A DNA stretch of 40,028 nt from Candidatus Hinthialibacteria bacterium OLB16 (GCA_001567115.1 LMZT01000060.1:1-40028), one strand, 5' to 3'; counted from the first letter of the stretch, positions 1 through 8,789 are shown. Translations and numbers: made by a program. Notes: generated from the letters alone by a model not told the origin.

Positions 1-827
1 TTTTCAGGAAAAGCTGTTGAGGGAAAAAGAACCTGCCAGGATTGCGGAGAGCTTCCTTGAGGCCAGGCCATCCGGGCCTTTCAAAGGCAATCCAGAAAGC
101 CAGCGAGATCCTCAGCCAGCCCCTGGAAACAGAATCCATGCAATCTTTGCGGCAGACCGCTGAAAAAATTTCTGAAGAATCCAACGCGCTCTTCGGTGTA
201 AAAAATGAAGCGATTCAACGGACCGGTCTGGATCTGACAGGATTCGACTGGTTCAGGCAGCAGGTTAAATCCGCCGGGTTGGCCTCGGACGAAAATGTAC
301 AGAAACAGATACTGGATCGTGCACTCCACTATGAGGATGCAGGAGAGGGCGGGTTTTACGATGATGCTGGAGCAGATGGCAGGCAGCCTCATCGGATCGA
401 AGGTGAGAATCTGTGGAACCCTGCCCAGTTTGTTCATCTGCTGGATCCAGCCAACCGGCCATCAGCCAGTTCCTTTGTCCACAATCGGCAGGGACCGGTG
501 CGATTCGCTTATACAGGGTTGGATGCATCATCGGCTTACAGGCTTCGTGTGACTTTGGTGACACTCAAAGTAACCCCGGAGCTTTTGGCACGATTTGAAA
601 TCAAAGAAGATCAACTGAAACGGACTCAGGATATCCTGGCTGATGGCATCATCCTGGCGAAAGACCTGGAAATCCCATCCTATACCGCACAGCAATATGA
701 ATTTGACATTCCCAGGGAAACAACCTCGGATGGAAGCCTTGAGATCCGGTTCGATGCTCATGCCGGTGAAGGACGATTTGCAGCCGCGGTGGTTTCCGAA
801 ATCTGGCTGATGAAGCAGCAGCAATAA
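1..827 (+). CDS. C-terminal part of an unrecognised protein, 5' end cut by window, probable frameshift
   Basis: The reading frame that ends at 827 is open back to a stop at 18-20, but its first part has no good start codon or ribosome binding site. The neighbouring frame starting at base 2 reads EKEPARIAESFLEARPSG, which looks coding, and stops near 162. Joining the two around 75-90 (one extra base near the TTTCAAAGG stretch) gives a continuous protein, so I infer one gene that enters from the left and is broken once. The visible product is hydrophilic, with a coiled-looking helical part (SQPLETESMQSLRQTAEKISEE region is charged and heptad-like) followed by a beta-rich end containing HYEDAGEGGFYDDAG and a region VRFAYTGLDASSAYRLRVTLV that resembles a beta-sandwich. 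I do not recognise the family firmly. It could be the tail of a large secreted protein or carbohydrate-related enzyme. Confidence 0.5.
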
Positions 828-915
828 GACATTTACCCAGCGGCAACGATAGGCAGAGTTCACCTGTTCCACAGGATCGAAACCGACTGGGATCCCTGAC
901 CTGAAAGGAGCCAGC

Positions 916-2574
916 GTGATACCGGCAACACGTGCACGAGAATGGCTGGAAAACCACTCGAGGCTGGAGAATCGGAATCAGAACCGATCTGAAGTTATCG
1001 CCTGCCATGGCATGGTGTGCACCAGCCAGCCCCTTGCCAGCCTGGCCGGGATCGACATCCTGAAACAGGGTGGCAACGCCATCGATGCGGCCATCGCAGC
1101 CAATGCCATGCTGGGGCTGGTGGAGCCAATGAGCTGCGGCCCTGGTGGTGATCTGTTTGCCATTCTGTGGTCCGCCAGGGAAAGAAAGCTCTTTGGACTG
1201 AATGCCAGCGGCCGTGCGCCAGCCAACTGGTCCATCGAGGCAGCCAGATGCCTCGGCCTGGCAGAGATCCCGGGAAACAGTCCACTTTCCTGGAGTGTTC
1301 CAGGATGCGCCAGCGGGTGGGAGATGATGCAGCAGCGTTTCGGCCAGATGAGCCTCAAGGAAGTGCTGGCTCCTTCAATCCATTATGCACTTGAAGGCTT
1401 CCCCATTTCTCCGATGATAACCGCCGCCTGGGGATTCAACCCGGGAGAAGCTCCTACCCTGGCAGAGACATTCATGCCCTCGGGAAAACCGCCGAAATGC
1501 GGGGACCTCTTCAGGAATCATGGATTGGCGGAAACCTATCGGATGCTTGCACGAGAAGGGGCTGCCGCTTTTTATCAGGGAGAAATTGCAGAGAGGATCG
1601 TACGATTCTCGGAGAGGAATGGAGGACGCTTTTCCAGAGAAGACTTTGCCTCCCACACTGCGGACTGGATCGAGCCGGCATCCACCAGTTACCGTGGATT
1701 CGATGTCTGGGAGCTGCCACCGAATGGACAGGGAATCGCAGTCCTGCAGATGCTGAATATTCTTGAATCATTCGACATCGGCTCTCTGGAGCCTGGCTCT
1801 GCAGCTCACCTCCACCTCCTGATAGAAGCCAAGAAGCTGGTCTATGAGGATCGTGCCACTTACTACACCGATCCTGCATTTGAAAAAATTCCATTGGAGT
1901 GGCTGATATCCAAGGAGTATGCACAGAAGCGCGCCAGGCAGATCAACCCTCACAGGGCTTCCGATGATGTTCTGCCAGGATGTGCTCCTGGGTCCGACAC
2001 GATCTATCTGGCCACATCGGACAGAGAAGGAAACATGGTGTCCCTGATCCAGAGTATTTATACGGGCTGGGGCTCCCGGTTTGTCCCGGACCACCTTGGA
2101 TTCTCCCTGCAGAACCGAGGTGAACTGTTTTCGCTGGATCCCAGCCACCGGAATCGCCTGGAACCTCGCAAGCGCCCCTTCCACACCATCATCCCAGGTT
2201 TTCTGACAAAGGATGGGAACCCCGTTTTTTCGTTTGGAGTGATGGGAGGGGACTTCCAGCCTCAGGGGCAATCGCAGGTGGTCATGAATCTGATCGATTT
2301 TGGTTTTTCACCTCAACAGGCCGGAGAACAACCCCGTGTCCAGCACTTTGGAAGCTCCACACCCACAGGCTGGAAGAAAACAGACAGCGGCTTTGTGATG
2401 CTGGAGCCATGGATTCCTGAAAGCACAAGGACCGGTCTGGCTGGCATGGGGCATCAGGTCAAAGATGGGGTGGGAACTTTTGGAAGCTACCAGGGGATCT
2501 GGCGTGAGGATAATCCACTCAGGTTTTATGGAGCATCCGATCCGCGGCATGACGGATGTGCCATCGGCTATTGA
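916..2574 (+). CDS. gamma-glutamyltransferase family protein (YwrD-like, no signal peptide)
   Basis: The 552-residue product has the Ntn-hydrolase layout of gamma-glutamyltranspeptidase: MVCTSQPLASLAGIDILKQGGNAIDAAIAANAMLGLVEP near the N-terminus, the Gly-rich SCGPGGD segment, and the small-subunit start GSDTIYLATSDREGN. Thr362 is the expected autocatalytic nucleophile, followed by MVSLIQSIYTGWGSRFV, and FHTIIPGF and GVMGGDFQPQGQSQVV near the end match the gamma-glutamyl binding part of the family. These enzymes cleave or transfer gamma-glutamyl groups from glutathione and related compounds. The GTG start is chosen because AGGAG lies a few bases upstream (about 906-910). No signal peptide or hydrophobic segment is seen, so a cytoplasmic YwrD-like member is likelier than periplasmic Ggt. 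It starts 88 bases after the previous gene. Confidence 0.88.
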   Translation: MIPATRAREWLENHSRLENRNQNRSEVIACHGMVCTSQPLASLAGIDILKQGGNAIDAAIAANAMLGLVEPMSCGPGGDLFAILWSARERKLFGLNASGRAPANWSIEAARCLGLAEIPGNSPLSWSVPGCASGWEMMQQRFGQMSLKEVLAPSIHYALEGFPISPMITAAWGFNPGEAPTLAETFMPSGKPPKCGDLFRNHGLAETYRMLAREGAAAFYQGEIAERIVRFSERNGGRFSREDFASHTADWIEPASTSYRGFDVWELPPNGQGIAVLQMLNILESFDIGSLEPGSAAHLHLLIEAKKLVYEDRATYYTDPAFEKIPLEWLISKEYAQKRARQINPHRASDDVLPGCAPGSDTIYLATSDREGNMVSLIQSIYTGWGSRFVPDHLGFSLQNRGELFSLDPSHRNRLEPRKRPFHTIIPGFLTKDGNPVFSFGVMGGDFQPQGQSQVVMNLIDFGFSPQQAGEQPRVQHFGSSTPTGWKKTDSGFVMLEPWIPESTRTGLAGMGHQVKDGVGTFGSYQGIWREDNPLRFYGASDPRHDGCAIGY

Positions 2575-2659
2575 GACTCAGGGAAAAGCATGAGTCCTGC
2601 TCACAGGGGATCGCCTGATACGAGATTCGATGATGCGGATATTCACCGCTTCCCGGAGG

Positions 2660-2688
2660 TTGTCCAATTCAGGCCATGAGACTATAAT
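2660..2688 (+). promoter_or_regulatory. sigma-70-type promoter for the transketolase subunit
   Basis: A perfect TATAAT (2683-2688) sits 17 bases after TTGTCC (2660-2665), a 4/6 match to the -35 element. The predicted start of transcription near 2695 leaves a leader of about 50 bases with AAGGAG at 2730-2735 before the ATG at 2744. Confidence 0.55.
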
Positions 2689-2743
2689 TGCGCTTTCCAG
2701 TAACTCGAACTGAAACCTCATTGTCGATAAAAGGAGTTTTTCC

Positions 2744-3583
2744 ATGGCTTCCTGTTGTCAGTCCACTCCCGATGCTGCCCACCTGAAGGAGATCGCTCGA
2801 AAAACCAGGATTCAGGTCATCCAGATGCTGGCTGAGGCTGGTTCCGGCCACCCGGGCGGCTCGCTTTCCGCCTGCGATGTCATGACAGTCCTGTTGAATC
2901 GTTTCATGCGCCATGATCCCAAAAATCCACGTTGGGAGGATCGGGATCGGTTTGTGCTCTCGAAGGGGCATTGTGTCCCGGCCTGGTACAGCCTGCTGGC
3001 ACAGGCAGGTTATTTTCCCGAAGAGCAGCTGATGACTCTGAGAAAACTGGGATCTCCGCTCCAGGGACACCCGGACTGCAACACAATGGAGAGCATGGAA
3101 GCTTGCACCGGCTCGCTTGGGCAGGGTTTGTCCATCGCGGTCGGAATGGCACTCGCCGGAAAGCTGGATAAAAAGGATTACCGTGTCTACTGCATGATCG
3201 GGGATGGAGAAACCCAGGAAGGGCAGATCTGGGAGGCTTTCATGTCCGCTCCCAAGTTCAAACTCGACAACCTGATTGTCATTCTCGACAACAACAAAGG
3301 GCAGATCGATGGACCGGTGGAAGAGGTGATGCCGCTTCAGCCGATTGTTGAGAAACTTCGTGCGTTCAACTGGCATGTCATCGATATCGATGGCCATGAT
3401 CTGGACAAGATTATTGCAGCCTTTGACGAAGCACTGAAAGTAAAGGATAAACCGATTTTTATACGCGCCGATACCATCAAGGGAAAAGGGGTCTCTTTCA
3501 TGGAGGGGGGCATCGACTGGCATGGCAGAGCTCCCAAACCCGAAGAGGCTGAAAAGGCGGTCAAGGAACTGAGCGCCGCCTGA
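2744..3583 (+). CDS. transketolase, N-terminal (TPP-binding) subunit
   Basis: At 279 residues this is the N-terminal subunit of a two-gene transketolase, not a full enzyme (about 650 residues). It has the family start KTRIQVIQMLAEAGSGHPGGSLSACDVMT, the SKGH segment, GSLGQGLSIAVGMAL, and the thiamine diphosphate/Mg motif GDG (153-155) through NN (183-184), then ADTIKGKGVSFMEG. The partner subunit supplies the pyrimidine-binding domain and is needed for moving two-carbon ketol units in the pentose phosphate pathway. The ATG at 2744 follows AAGGAG with 8-base spacing. The downstream gene is unrelated and no transketolase C-terminal half exists anywhere in this window, so the partner must be encoded elsewhere. 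It appears to be transcribed alone: promoter at 2660 and a hairpin terminator at 3669. Confidence 0.92.
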   Translation: MASCCQSTPDAAHLKEIARKTRIQVIQMLAEAGSGHPGGSLSACDVMTVLLNRFMRHDPKNPRWEDRDRFVLSKGHCVPAWYSLLAQAGYFPEEQLMTLRKLGSPLQGHPDCNTMESMEACTGSLGQGLSIAVGMALAGKLDKKDYRVYCMIGDGETQEGQIWEAFMSAPKFKLDNLIVILDNNKGQIDGPVEEVMPLQPIVEKLRAFNWHVIDIDGHDLDKIIAAFDEALKVKDKPIFIRADTIKGKGVSFMEGGIDWHGRAPKPEEAEKAVKELSAA

Positions 3584-3668
3584 TCCTGGAAAACCGGCTG
3601 ATCATCCCCAGCCTGGGGAATGCGCATCGATATCCGGGAAGTGGCGGTAAAAACAGCAGATTGAAACA

Positions 3669-3701
3669 GGGGGTATCCGGAAAGATGCCCCCTTTAATTT
3701 T
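3669..3701 (+). terminator. Rho-independent terminator after the transketolase subunit
   Basis: GGGGGTAT (3669-3676) pairs with ATGCCCCC (3685-3692), eight pairs with one G-U, around an eight-base loop, followed directly by TTTAATTTT. It lies 85 bases after the transketolase stop and just before the ribosome binding site of the next gene. Confidence 0.65.
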
Positions 3702-3713
3702 CAGGAGGACCGG

Positions 3714-5621
3714 GTGTTGATCCGAAGAAGGTTTGCTTCCCCCTCGCCACTTGTTCTTTCATTATTCATTGCCATTTTCATCTTCACTGGATGCAGCAAG
3801 CAGAAACCTGCGGAGGAACAGGAGCCTTCTGGCAAACATCCCCCAAAGGCGGACATCCTCTCACCTGACGAGGTGAAAGCACGGCTCAAGAAGCTGGCGT
3901 GCCCTGCAGATCAACTCGTTTTTCCTCCCGGCCACCTGGGAGGAACCTTCCGGTTCAATATTCTCGAGACACCCAACAGCCTGGATCCCGCCTGGATTCG
4001 AGATACAGCCTCGCATGAAGCGGCGGCACCGCTGCATGACGGGCTGATCGAATTTGATCCGGTCACCCTTGAGATCGTTCCATGCATTGCCGAGTCGTGG
4101 GAGATTTCCAAAGATGGCCTGGTCTACACTTTCCACCTGCGGGATGGTGTCTTCTTTCATGATGATCCCTGTTTTCCAGGGGGCCAGGGGCGGCAGGTTG
4201 CTGCTCAGGATTTCAAATACTCTTTCGAGCGTGTCGTTGATCCACGTGTCGCTTCCCCGGGAGCCTGGATGTTTCTCGATTTTGTCGATGGCGCCAAAGC
4301 ATTCCGGGATGGGATTTCGGCACGGCTGGAGATCGAGCGCCGCCGGAAAGGCGAACCCCGGGATCCTGGCAATGCGGACCGCTTCCGGTCTGCCGAGGAC
4401 AGCCACCTCCAGGAACTTGCCAGGCAGGGCGATCAGGTCGCTGGCCTGACCTGTCCGGATTCACGAACTTTTGTCATTCGCCTGTCCCAGCCTTTTTCAC
4501 CTTTCCTTTACCGCATGGGACACTCTTTCTCCTGGCCTGTCCCCCAGGAGGCAGTTGAGAAGTATGGTGACAACTTCTTTCAACACCCTGTTGGCGCAGG
4601 CCCTTTCAAGTTTGTCGAATGGATCCCGACACAACATATCATCCTCGAACGGAATCCAAAGTACTGGGGGAAAGATCCGAAGGGGAATCCCCTGCCCTAC
4701 CTCGACCGAATCGAGATTTCCCAGATCGCTGACAGCAACAGCGAGCATTTCGAGCTGCTGTCAGGCCATCTGGATCTCAATTATCCAATTCCCATCGACC
4801 GTTGGGAGGGCGTCTTTTCAGCGGACCTGGAGCTCCAGCCGGAATACACCCACTACCAGGTGCAGTCTTCTGATTTCATGCGGATCGAATACATCGGCTT
4901 TCTGATGACTCACCCGCTGTTCAGCGACATCCGAATCCGCAAAGCCTTTAACTTCGCGATCAATCGGGAGGAGATTACATCGACAATTTTGCGGTACCGC
5001 GCACAGCCGAATCTGGGCTGGGTCGTGCCTCCATCGATGCCGAAGTATCCACGATCCGAAGGCATTTACGGATATGATCCGCAGAAAGCACGCGAGCTGC
5101 TGTCGCAGGCGGGGTATCCTGAAGGAAAAGGGTTTCCGGCATTGACCCTTCAACTCAATGCCATGGGGCAGGAGAACATCAAGCTGGCTGAAATCATTCA
5201 GGGATACCTGGCTGCTGTCGGCATTCACATCACCCTGCAGAAGGTCGACTGGCGGGTGCACCTGGATACTGTCCGCCAAGGCGAGGTTCCTTTCTACCGG
5301 ATGGGCTGGCTGAATGATTATCCCAGCCCGGAAAACTCTCTGATGCTGCTGGCGACTGCAAGCATTCCGCCGGATGGGGAGAACTATGCACGTTTTTCGA
5401 ATGCAGAATTCGACCGTTTGTATGCAGAGGCCCTGGCGGCTGTGGATCCTGCACAGCAGAATCAACTGTATGCCCAGGCGGAGAAGATCGCCGTGGAGCA
5501 AGCCCCCTGGCTGTTCCTGTATGACCGCCATGATTTCAGGCTTCTTTCGAAAAGGGTGCGGAATTTCCCGATGAATGCGCTGGATCGAAGGTCTATGAAG
5601 TATGTCTGGCTGAGCGAGTGA
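3714..5621 (+). CDS. peptide/oligopeptide ABC transporter substrate-binding lipoprotein (SBP_bac_5 family)
   Basis: The 635-residue protein starts with a positively charged n-region, a hydrophobic core and a lipobox ending FTGC near residue 27, so it is a lipoprotein exported to the periplasm or outer surface. The body has family 5 solute-binding features: GGTFRFNILETPNSLDPAWIRD, an early EIVPCIAESWEISKDGLVYTFHLRDGVFFHDD, FKYSFERVVDP, GAGPFKFVEWIPTQHIILERNPKYWG, IRKAFNFAINREEI and YPEGKGFPALTLQLNAMGQENIKLAEIIQGYLAAVGI. The GTG at 3714 is chosen because AGGAGG (3703-3708) sits five bases upstream. A charged stretch at about residues 195-235 (rich in Arg, Glu, Asp) looks like an insertion relative to plain OppA/DppA. 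No permease or ATPase genes are adjacent, so it is an orphan binding protein or its transporter is elsewhere. Confidence 0.9.
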   Translation: MLIRRRFASPSPLVLSLFIAIFIFTGCSKQKPAEEQEPSGKHPPKADILSPDEVKARLKKLACPADQLVFPPGHLGGTFRFNILETPNSLDPAWIRDTASHEAAAPLHDGLIEFDPVTLEIVPCIAESWEISKDGLVYTFHLRDGVFFHDDPCFPGGQGRQVAAQDFKYSFERVVDPRVASPGAWMFLDFVDGAKAFRDGISARLEIERRRKGEPRDPGNADRFRSAEDSHLQELARQGDQVAGLTCPDSRTFVIRLSQPFSPFLYRMGHSFSWPVPQEAVEKYGDNFFQHPVGAGPFKFVEWIPTQHIILERNPKYWGKDPKGNPLPYLDRIEISQIADSNSEHFELLSGHLDLNYPIPIDRWEGVFSADLELQPEYTHYQVQSSDFMRIEYIGFLMTHPLFSDIRIRKAFNFAINREEITSTILRYRAQPNLGWVVPPSMPKYPRSEGIYGYDPQKARELLSQAGYPEGKGFPALTLQLNAMGQENIKLAEIIQGYLAAVGIHITLQKVDWRVHLDTVRQGEVPFYRMGWLNDYPSPENSLMLLATASIPPDGENYARFSNAEFDRLYAEALAAVDPAQQNQLYAQAEKIAVEQAPWLFLYDRHDFRLLSKRVRNFPMNALDRRSMKYVWLSE

Positions 5622-5963
5622 GCGGTGGTGAGGATAGAGCAGTCGCATTTGTAGACCTGATTTTTAACAACATGAAGAGCGACAAACTCCCTGCCGCCAG
5701 TACAGTTTATAGCGAATCGCAACCAGAAATCGGTGGAGGCATATTTTCCGAGGAATAAATGGACCAGACCCACAAGGTGACCGAGGCATTTGATGCTGAA
5801 TTGGCGAATGTTATGAGCGAAGTGTAAATGGTGAATTGGAAGGAATCGACCGCGGGTGAGATTCAGAGGTGCAGCCAGCCAGAGGGGGTGAACGGAGAGG
5901 GAGATGACTCCCCCTCCTGTTCATTTGATTCTTCCAAAGTTGATTCAATAATGGAAATGAAGT
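5622..5963. other. 342-base intergenic gap between convergent genes
   Basis: The gap separates the binding-protein gene from the convergent secreted-protein gene. It has no convincing gene. On the plus strand one frame holds three mini-ORFs joined by TAAATG (5672-5758, 5759-5827, 5828 onward) with no ribosome binding sites and no recognisable product. The only structured element is the hairpin at 5894-5917. Confidence 0.6.
5894..5917. terminator. possible hairpin terminator between convergent genes
   Basis: GGAGAGGGAG (5894-5903) and CTCCCCCTCC (5908-5917) form a ten-position stem with one A-C mismatch around an ATGA loop. It is placed between two converging genes but has no clean T-run on either side, so it is a weak terminator candidate. 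Confidence 0.35.
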
Positions 5964-7589
5964 TCAATAAAGAGTCCAGTTGCGAATAGCTGATGGCGGT
6001 GGAGTGGGCGTGGGAGTCGTAATATTCGGATCTGTCAGGGAAAGTTCGACATCATCCCACCAGACGGTGCCATCAGCGGTAAGCGTGGTTTCATCGACAT
6101 TCAGAAGAATCCGCAGATCCTGTGCTGTGGAGTCCATGAAAAAAGGGAGGACCTGCTGCTGCCAGGCTCCGACATCACCAGCCATTCCGGCATTGCCGAA
6201 TCCACGGGGATTGCTTGCAACATCATAAAAATGAATGAGCCTGCCGACTTCATTGCTGGCGACATCAGCTTTGTACCAGGCAGTCAGGTAGAGCGGAGTT
6301 CCCGTGGCCAGTTCCACCAAACCTGCGGAAGACATGTTGATGTCCTGATTAAGAGTTGCAAATGGGGTGGTTCCAGCAAATGCCACCCGGGCATATTTGT
6401 CGCCGTCTTTGGCGCCGGCTGGATCCTCGAGAACTGTAACCACAACATCAGGTTCGGGAGACCACTGCTGCCATCCCAATTTGCCATTCTCAAAGCTTCC
6501 ATTAGTCAGATAAGTCCGTTCAGTGTTTACCTGGATTTTTGCGTCATCCCACCAGACAGTGCCGTCGCCGGAAACAGTAGTTTCACTCACATTCAACAGG
6601 ACACGCAGGTTAGTGGCGGTGTTGTCGAGCGCCAGGCTGTGTGATTGCTGTGTCCAGACTGGCTGATTTCCGGCAACACCACCATTGTCCGCCCAACCAT
6701 GAGGATTTGTATCAGGATCATAAACCGCAGCGAGACGAATATTGTCCGGGCCGGCCACATTGGCCTTGTACCATGCTGTAAACTTTAAGGGTGAGTTATT
6801 GGGGAGGCCAGCCAGTCCCGATCCAGACACACTGACATCGTTCACCATGGTGACATACAAAGCTGTTCCGAGATAATCCATCTTCGCCAGTTTGCTGCCA
6901 TGATGGGCCTGTCCGGCATCTTCGACGATGCTCACCACCACAATCGGTTCAGGCTCCCATTGCCCCCATCCGGTCTTGTCATCTTCAAAGCTTGGATTCG
7001 ATAGATAATTGTAGGAGGGATCGAGTTCAATTTTGACATCATCCCACCAGACTTTTCCTGCGGCGCCAGCCAGAGTGGTTTCGTTGACATTGAGCAACAG
7101 GCGCAACACGCTGGCAGCGTTGTCCAGAATCATGTTCAATGATTGTTGAGTCCAGGCCGGCTGGTCTCCGGCGGCTCCCCCATTGTCTGTCCATCCATGA
7201 GCGGCGCCATCCGGATCATAAACCGCTGCCAGCCGTGCCGTTTCATTGCCAGCGACATCTGCACGATACCATGCCGAATACTTTAGCGGAGCACCATTGC
7301 TTAGCCCGGCCAGACCGGATGCAGCGATATCCACATCCTGAACCAATGTGACATAGGTCGCAGTATTGGAGAATGCAACCTCCATGAATTTTGAACCTTC
7401 CCTGGCTTGTCCAGCATTGCTGAGGACCGTGGCCACCACTTCCGGCTCAGGCTGCCACTGTGCCCAACCTGTCTTGTCCGACTCAAAGCCACCATTGGTT
7501 ACATAGGCTGCTGTGCCTGGCCCAGCTGACAGTACGATGGCAAGCATCCCGGCTATCACTGAAAACATCATGCGCAGATTCGTTTTCAT
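5964..7589 (-). CDS. secreted protein with three tandem CBM4_9-like carbohydrate-binding modules
   Basis: The 541-residue protein has a signal peptide (MKTNLRMM, then a hydrophobic core ending SAGPGTAA near residue 27). Three repeats of about 165 residues follow, beginning near residues 28, 193 and 359. Each has a [N/S][G/P]xFExxKxGWxQWxPEP opening, a GxKxxxxxF block, LKxxAWYxADVA, a GxxGDxxxWTQQ block and VWWDDVxIxL at the end. This pattern fits the galactose-binding-like CBM_4_9 superfamily, so sugar or polysaccharide binding outside the cell is inferred; no catalytic domain is present. The C-terminus is a Thr-Pro linker ending in RNWTLY. The ATG is preceded by AAGGAG with seven-base spacing. 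It is downstream of, and on the same strand as, the LacI repressor gene with a 135-base gap and its own promoter. Confidence 0.8.
   Translation of the reverse strand: MKTNLRMMFSVIAGMLAIVLSAGPGTAAYVTNGGFESDKTGWAQWQPEPEVVATVLSNAGQAREGSKFMEVAFSNTATYVTLVQDVDIAASGLAGLSNGAPLKYSAWYRADVAGNETARLAAVYDPDGAAHGWTDNGGAAGDQPAWTQQSLNMILDNAASVLRLLLNVNETTLAGAAGKVWWDDVKIELDPSYNYLSNPSFEDDKTGWGQWEPEPIVVVSIVEDAGQAHHGSKLAKMDYLGTALYVTMVNDVSVSGSGLAGLPNNSPLKFTAWYKANVAGPDNIRLAAVYDPDTNPHGWADNGGVAGNQPVWTQQSHSLALDNTATNLRVLLNVSETTVSGDGTVWWDDAKIQVNTERTYLTNGSFENGKLGWQQWSPEPDVVVTVLEDPAGAKDGDKYARVAFAGTTPFATLNQDINMSSAGLVELATGTPLYLTAWYKADVASNEVGRLIHFYDVASNPRGFGNAGMAGDVGAWQQQVLPFFMDSTAQDLRILLNVDETTLTADGTVWWDDVELSLTDPNITTPTPTPPPSAIRNWTLY
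6030..7508 (-). repeat. three tandem intragenic modules of about 490 bases
   Basis: The string CATCCCACCAGAC recurs near 6053, 6545 and 7038 at about 492-base steps, marking the VWWDD end of each repeat. The corresponding module starts (NPSFE/NGSFE/NGGFE) recur with the same period. Nucleotide identity between copies is partial, so this is an old internal duplication, not a recent one. Confidence 0.8.
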
Positions 7590-7603
7590 TCTATATCTCC
7601 TTT

Positions 7604-7631
7604 GTTATTTACACTCGACCCTCCAAGTCAA
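7604..7631 (-). promoter_or_regulatory. putative promoter of the carbohydrate-binding protein gene
   Basis: On the minus strand TTGACT (7631-7626) is followed after 16 bases by AATAAC (7609-7604), a 4/6 match to TATAAT, shortly before the AAGGAG and ATG of the gene starting at 7589. The -10 is weak. Confidence 0.4.
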
Positions 7632-7724
7632 TTACAGCCCGCATATTCTGGGATGGATGAATTTCAAGTAACTTTCACGCCCTCCTTTCCCATTTGAAAA
7701 GCTTGTGGCAATCCCTGTTCTCAT

Positions 7725-8789
7725 TCACCGTGTCTGCATGGTGGAATCTCGTTGGATGACCGAAGGTTTGAGCAGTATTTTGCAGATATCAGAATCCGGT
7801 GACTCAATGCGTTTTAGAAGAAGTTCCACAAGGGATTCCCCATTCTTGGCATTGTCAAAATTCAGGCTGGAGAGTTTTGGACGAACCAGCGTAGTCAAAT
7901 CGATGTTGTCACAACCGATAACCGCAAAGTCTTCGGGGATTCTCAATCCGATTTCCTCAGCCGCGAGATATACCCCGATGGCTGTGTAGTCATTGCAACA
8001 GAAAATCGAGCGGGGAATTTTTCCTATGCGATGAAAGTGGTGAAGCCCCTGGTACCCGTCAATCTTCCTGAAATGCCCCTCATACACTAACTCCTGATTG
8101 TATGTGATATTGGCATCGACCAGGGCCTCACGGTATCCTTCGTAACGAAGTCTTCCATTCAGAGAACGAAGGCTGCCGGTGATACAACCGACCGGCTCGA
8201 ATCCATTCTCAATGAGATGGCGTGTCGCCGTATAACCGACCAGCCGGCTGTCGTATGTGACACAATCCAAACGGGTGTTGCCTTCGCGGTCCCCAGCTAA
8301 AACCACCGGAATATTTCGCGTTTCGGAAAGATTAGCCAGTTGTTCCACAAACTCCGGACTTTCGGCTTCCGGCTCGGATAAAACAATAATGCCGGAGGGC
8401 TTGATACTCACCAGCATGTTCAAAGCGCTTTTCTCTATAGGAACCTGCGGTTCGATGAAGGCGGTCAGGGCGGTATATTTTGTGTCAAGGCACCCTGAGA
8501 CAATCCCCTGGATCACCTGGTGGGTGCAGGGGTTGGCGATTTCCATTGCAAGCACCCCAATGATGTTGGATTGTCCGCGTGCGAGACTCTGTGCCAGCAT
8601 ATTTGGGCGGAAATCGTATTTCTCGACCACACGATGGATGCGGGTCCGGGTTTTGTCCTTCACCTTGGGTGAACCGCTCAGAAATCTCGACACTGTACTC
8701 ACGGAGACTCCGGCCTCTTCTGCGATTCGACGTATATTCAATGGTTCCTTCAGTGTTTTTGTAGTCACAATGCCGTTATTCCTGGTCAT
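7725..8789 (-). CDS. LacI/GalR-family transcriptional repressor
   Basis: The 354-residue protein has the classic N-terminal helix-turn-helix LNIRRIAEEAGVSVSTVSRFL (about 17-37), the hinge helix segment FRPNMLAQSLARGQSNIIGVLAM, and a periplasmic-binding-protein-like effector domain (SIKPSGIIVLSEPE, DCVTYDSRLVGYTATRHLIENG, RYEGYREAL, SIFCCNDYTAIGVYLAAEEIGLRIPEDFAVIGCDNIDLTTLVRPKLSSLNF). Such proteins release DNA when a sugar or sugar phosphate binds. Its ATG overlaps the stop of the parvulin gene by four bases (ATGA), so it is the last gene of the pseudopilin-parvulin-lacI operon. Two LacI-type operators sit in the divergent promoter region at 11306-11319 and 11426-11439, which makes autoregulation and control of the divergent sugar operon the best inference. 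Its effector is unknown. Confidence 0.93.
   Translation of the reverse strand: MTRNNGIVTTKTLKEPLNIRRIAEEAGVSVSTVSRFLSGSPKVKDKTRTRIHRVVEKYDFRPNMLAQSLARGQSNIIGVLAMEIANPCTHQVIQGIVSGCLDTKYTALTAFIEPQVPIEKSALNMLVSIKPSGIIVLSEPEAESPEFVEQLANLSETRNIPVVLAGDREGNTRLDCVTYDSRLVGYTATRHLIENGFEPVGCITGSLRSLNGRLRYEGYREALVDANITYNQELVYEGHFRKIDGYQGLHHFHRIGKIPRSIFCCNDYTAIGVYLAAEEIGLRIPEDFAVIGCDNIDLTTLVRPKLSSLNFDNAKNGESLVELLLKRIESPDSDICKILLKPSVIQRDSTMQTR

Noticed and set aside
2579-2602. GACTCA...TGAGTC inverted repeat after the gamma-glutamyltransferase gene as a terminator
   Set aside because: Only six pairs around a ten-base loop and no T-run follow it.
5672-5989. Three mini-ORFs in one plus-strand frame joined by TAAATG
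   Set aside because: No ribosome binding sites, no recognisable product, and the last one runs into the end of the convergent gene. It may be a chance frame or a long-decayed gene.
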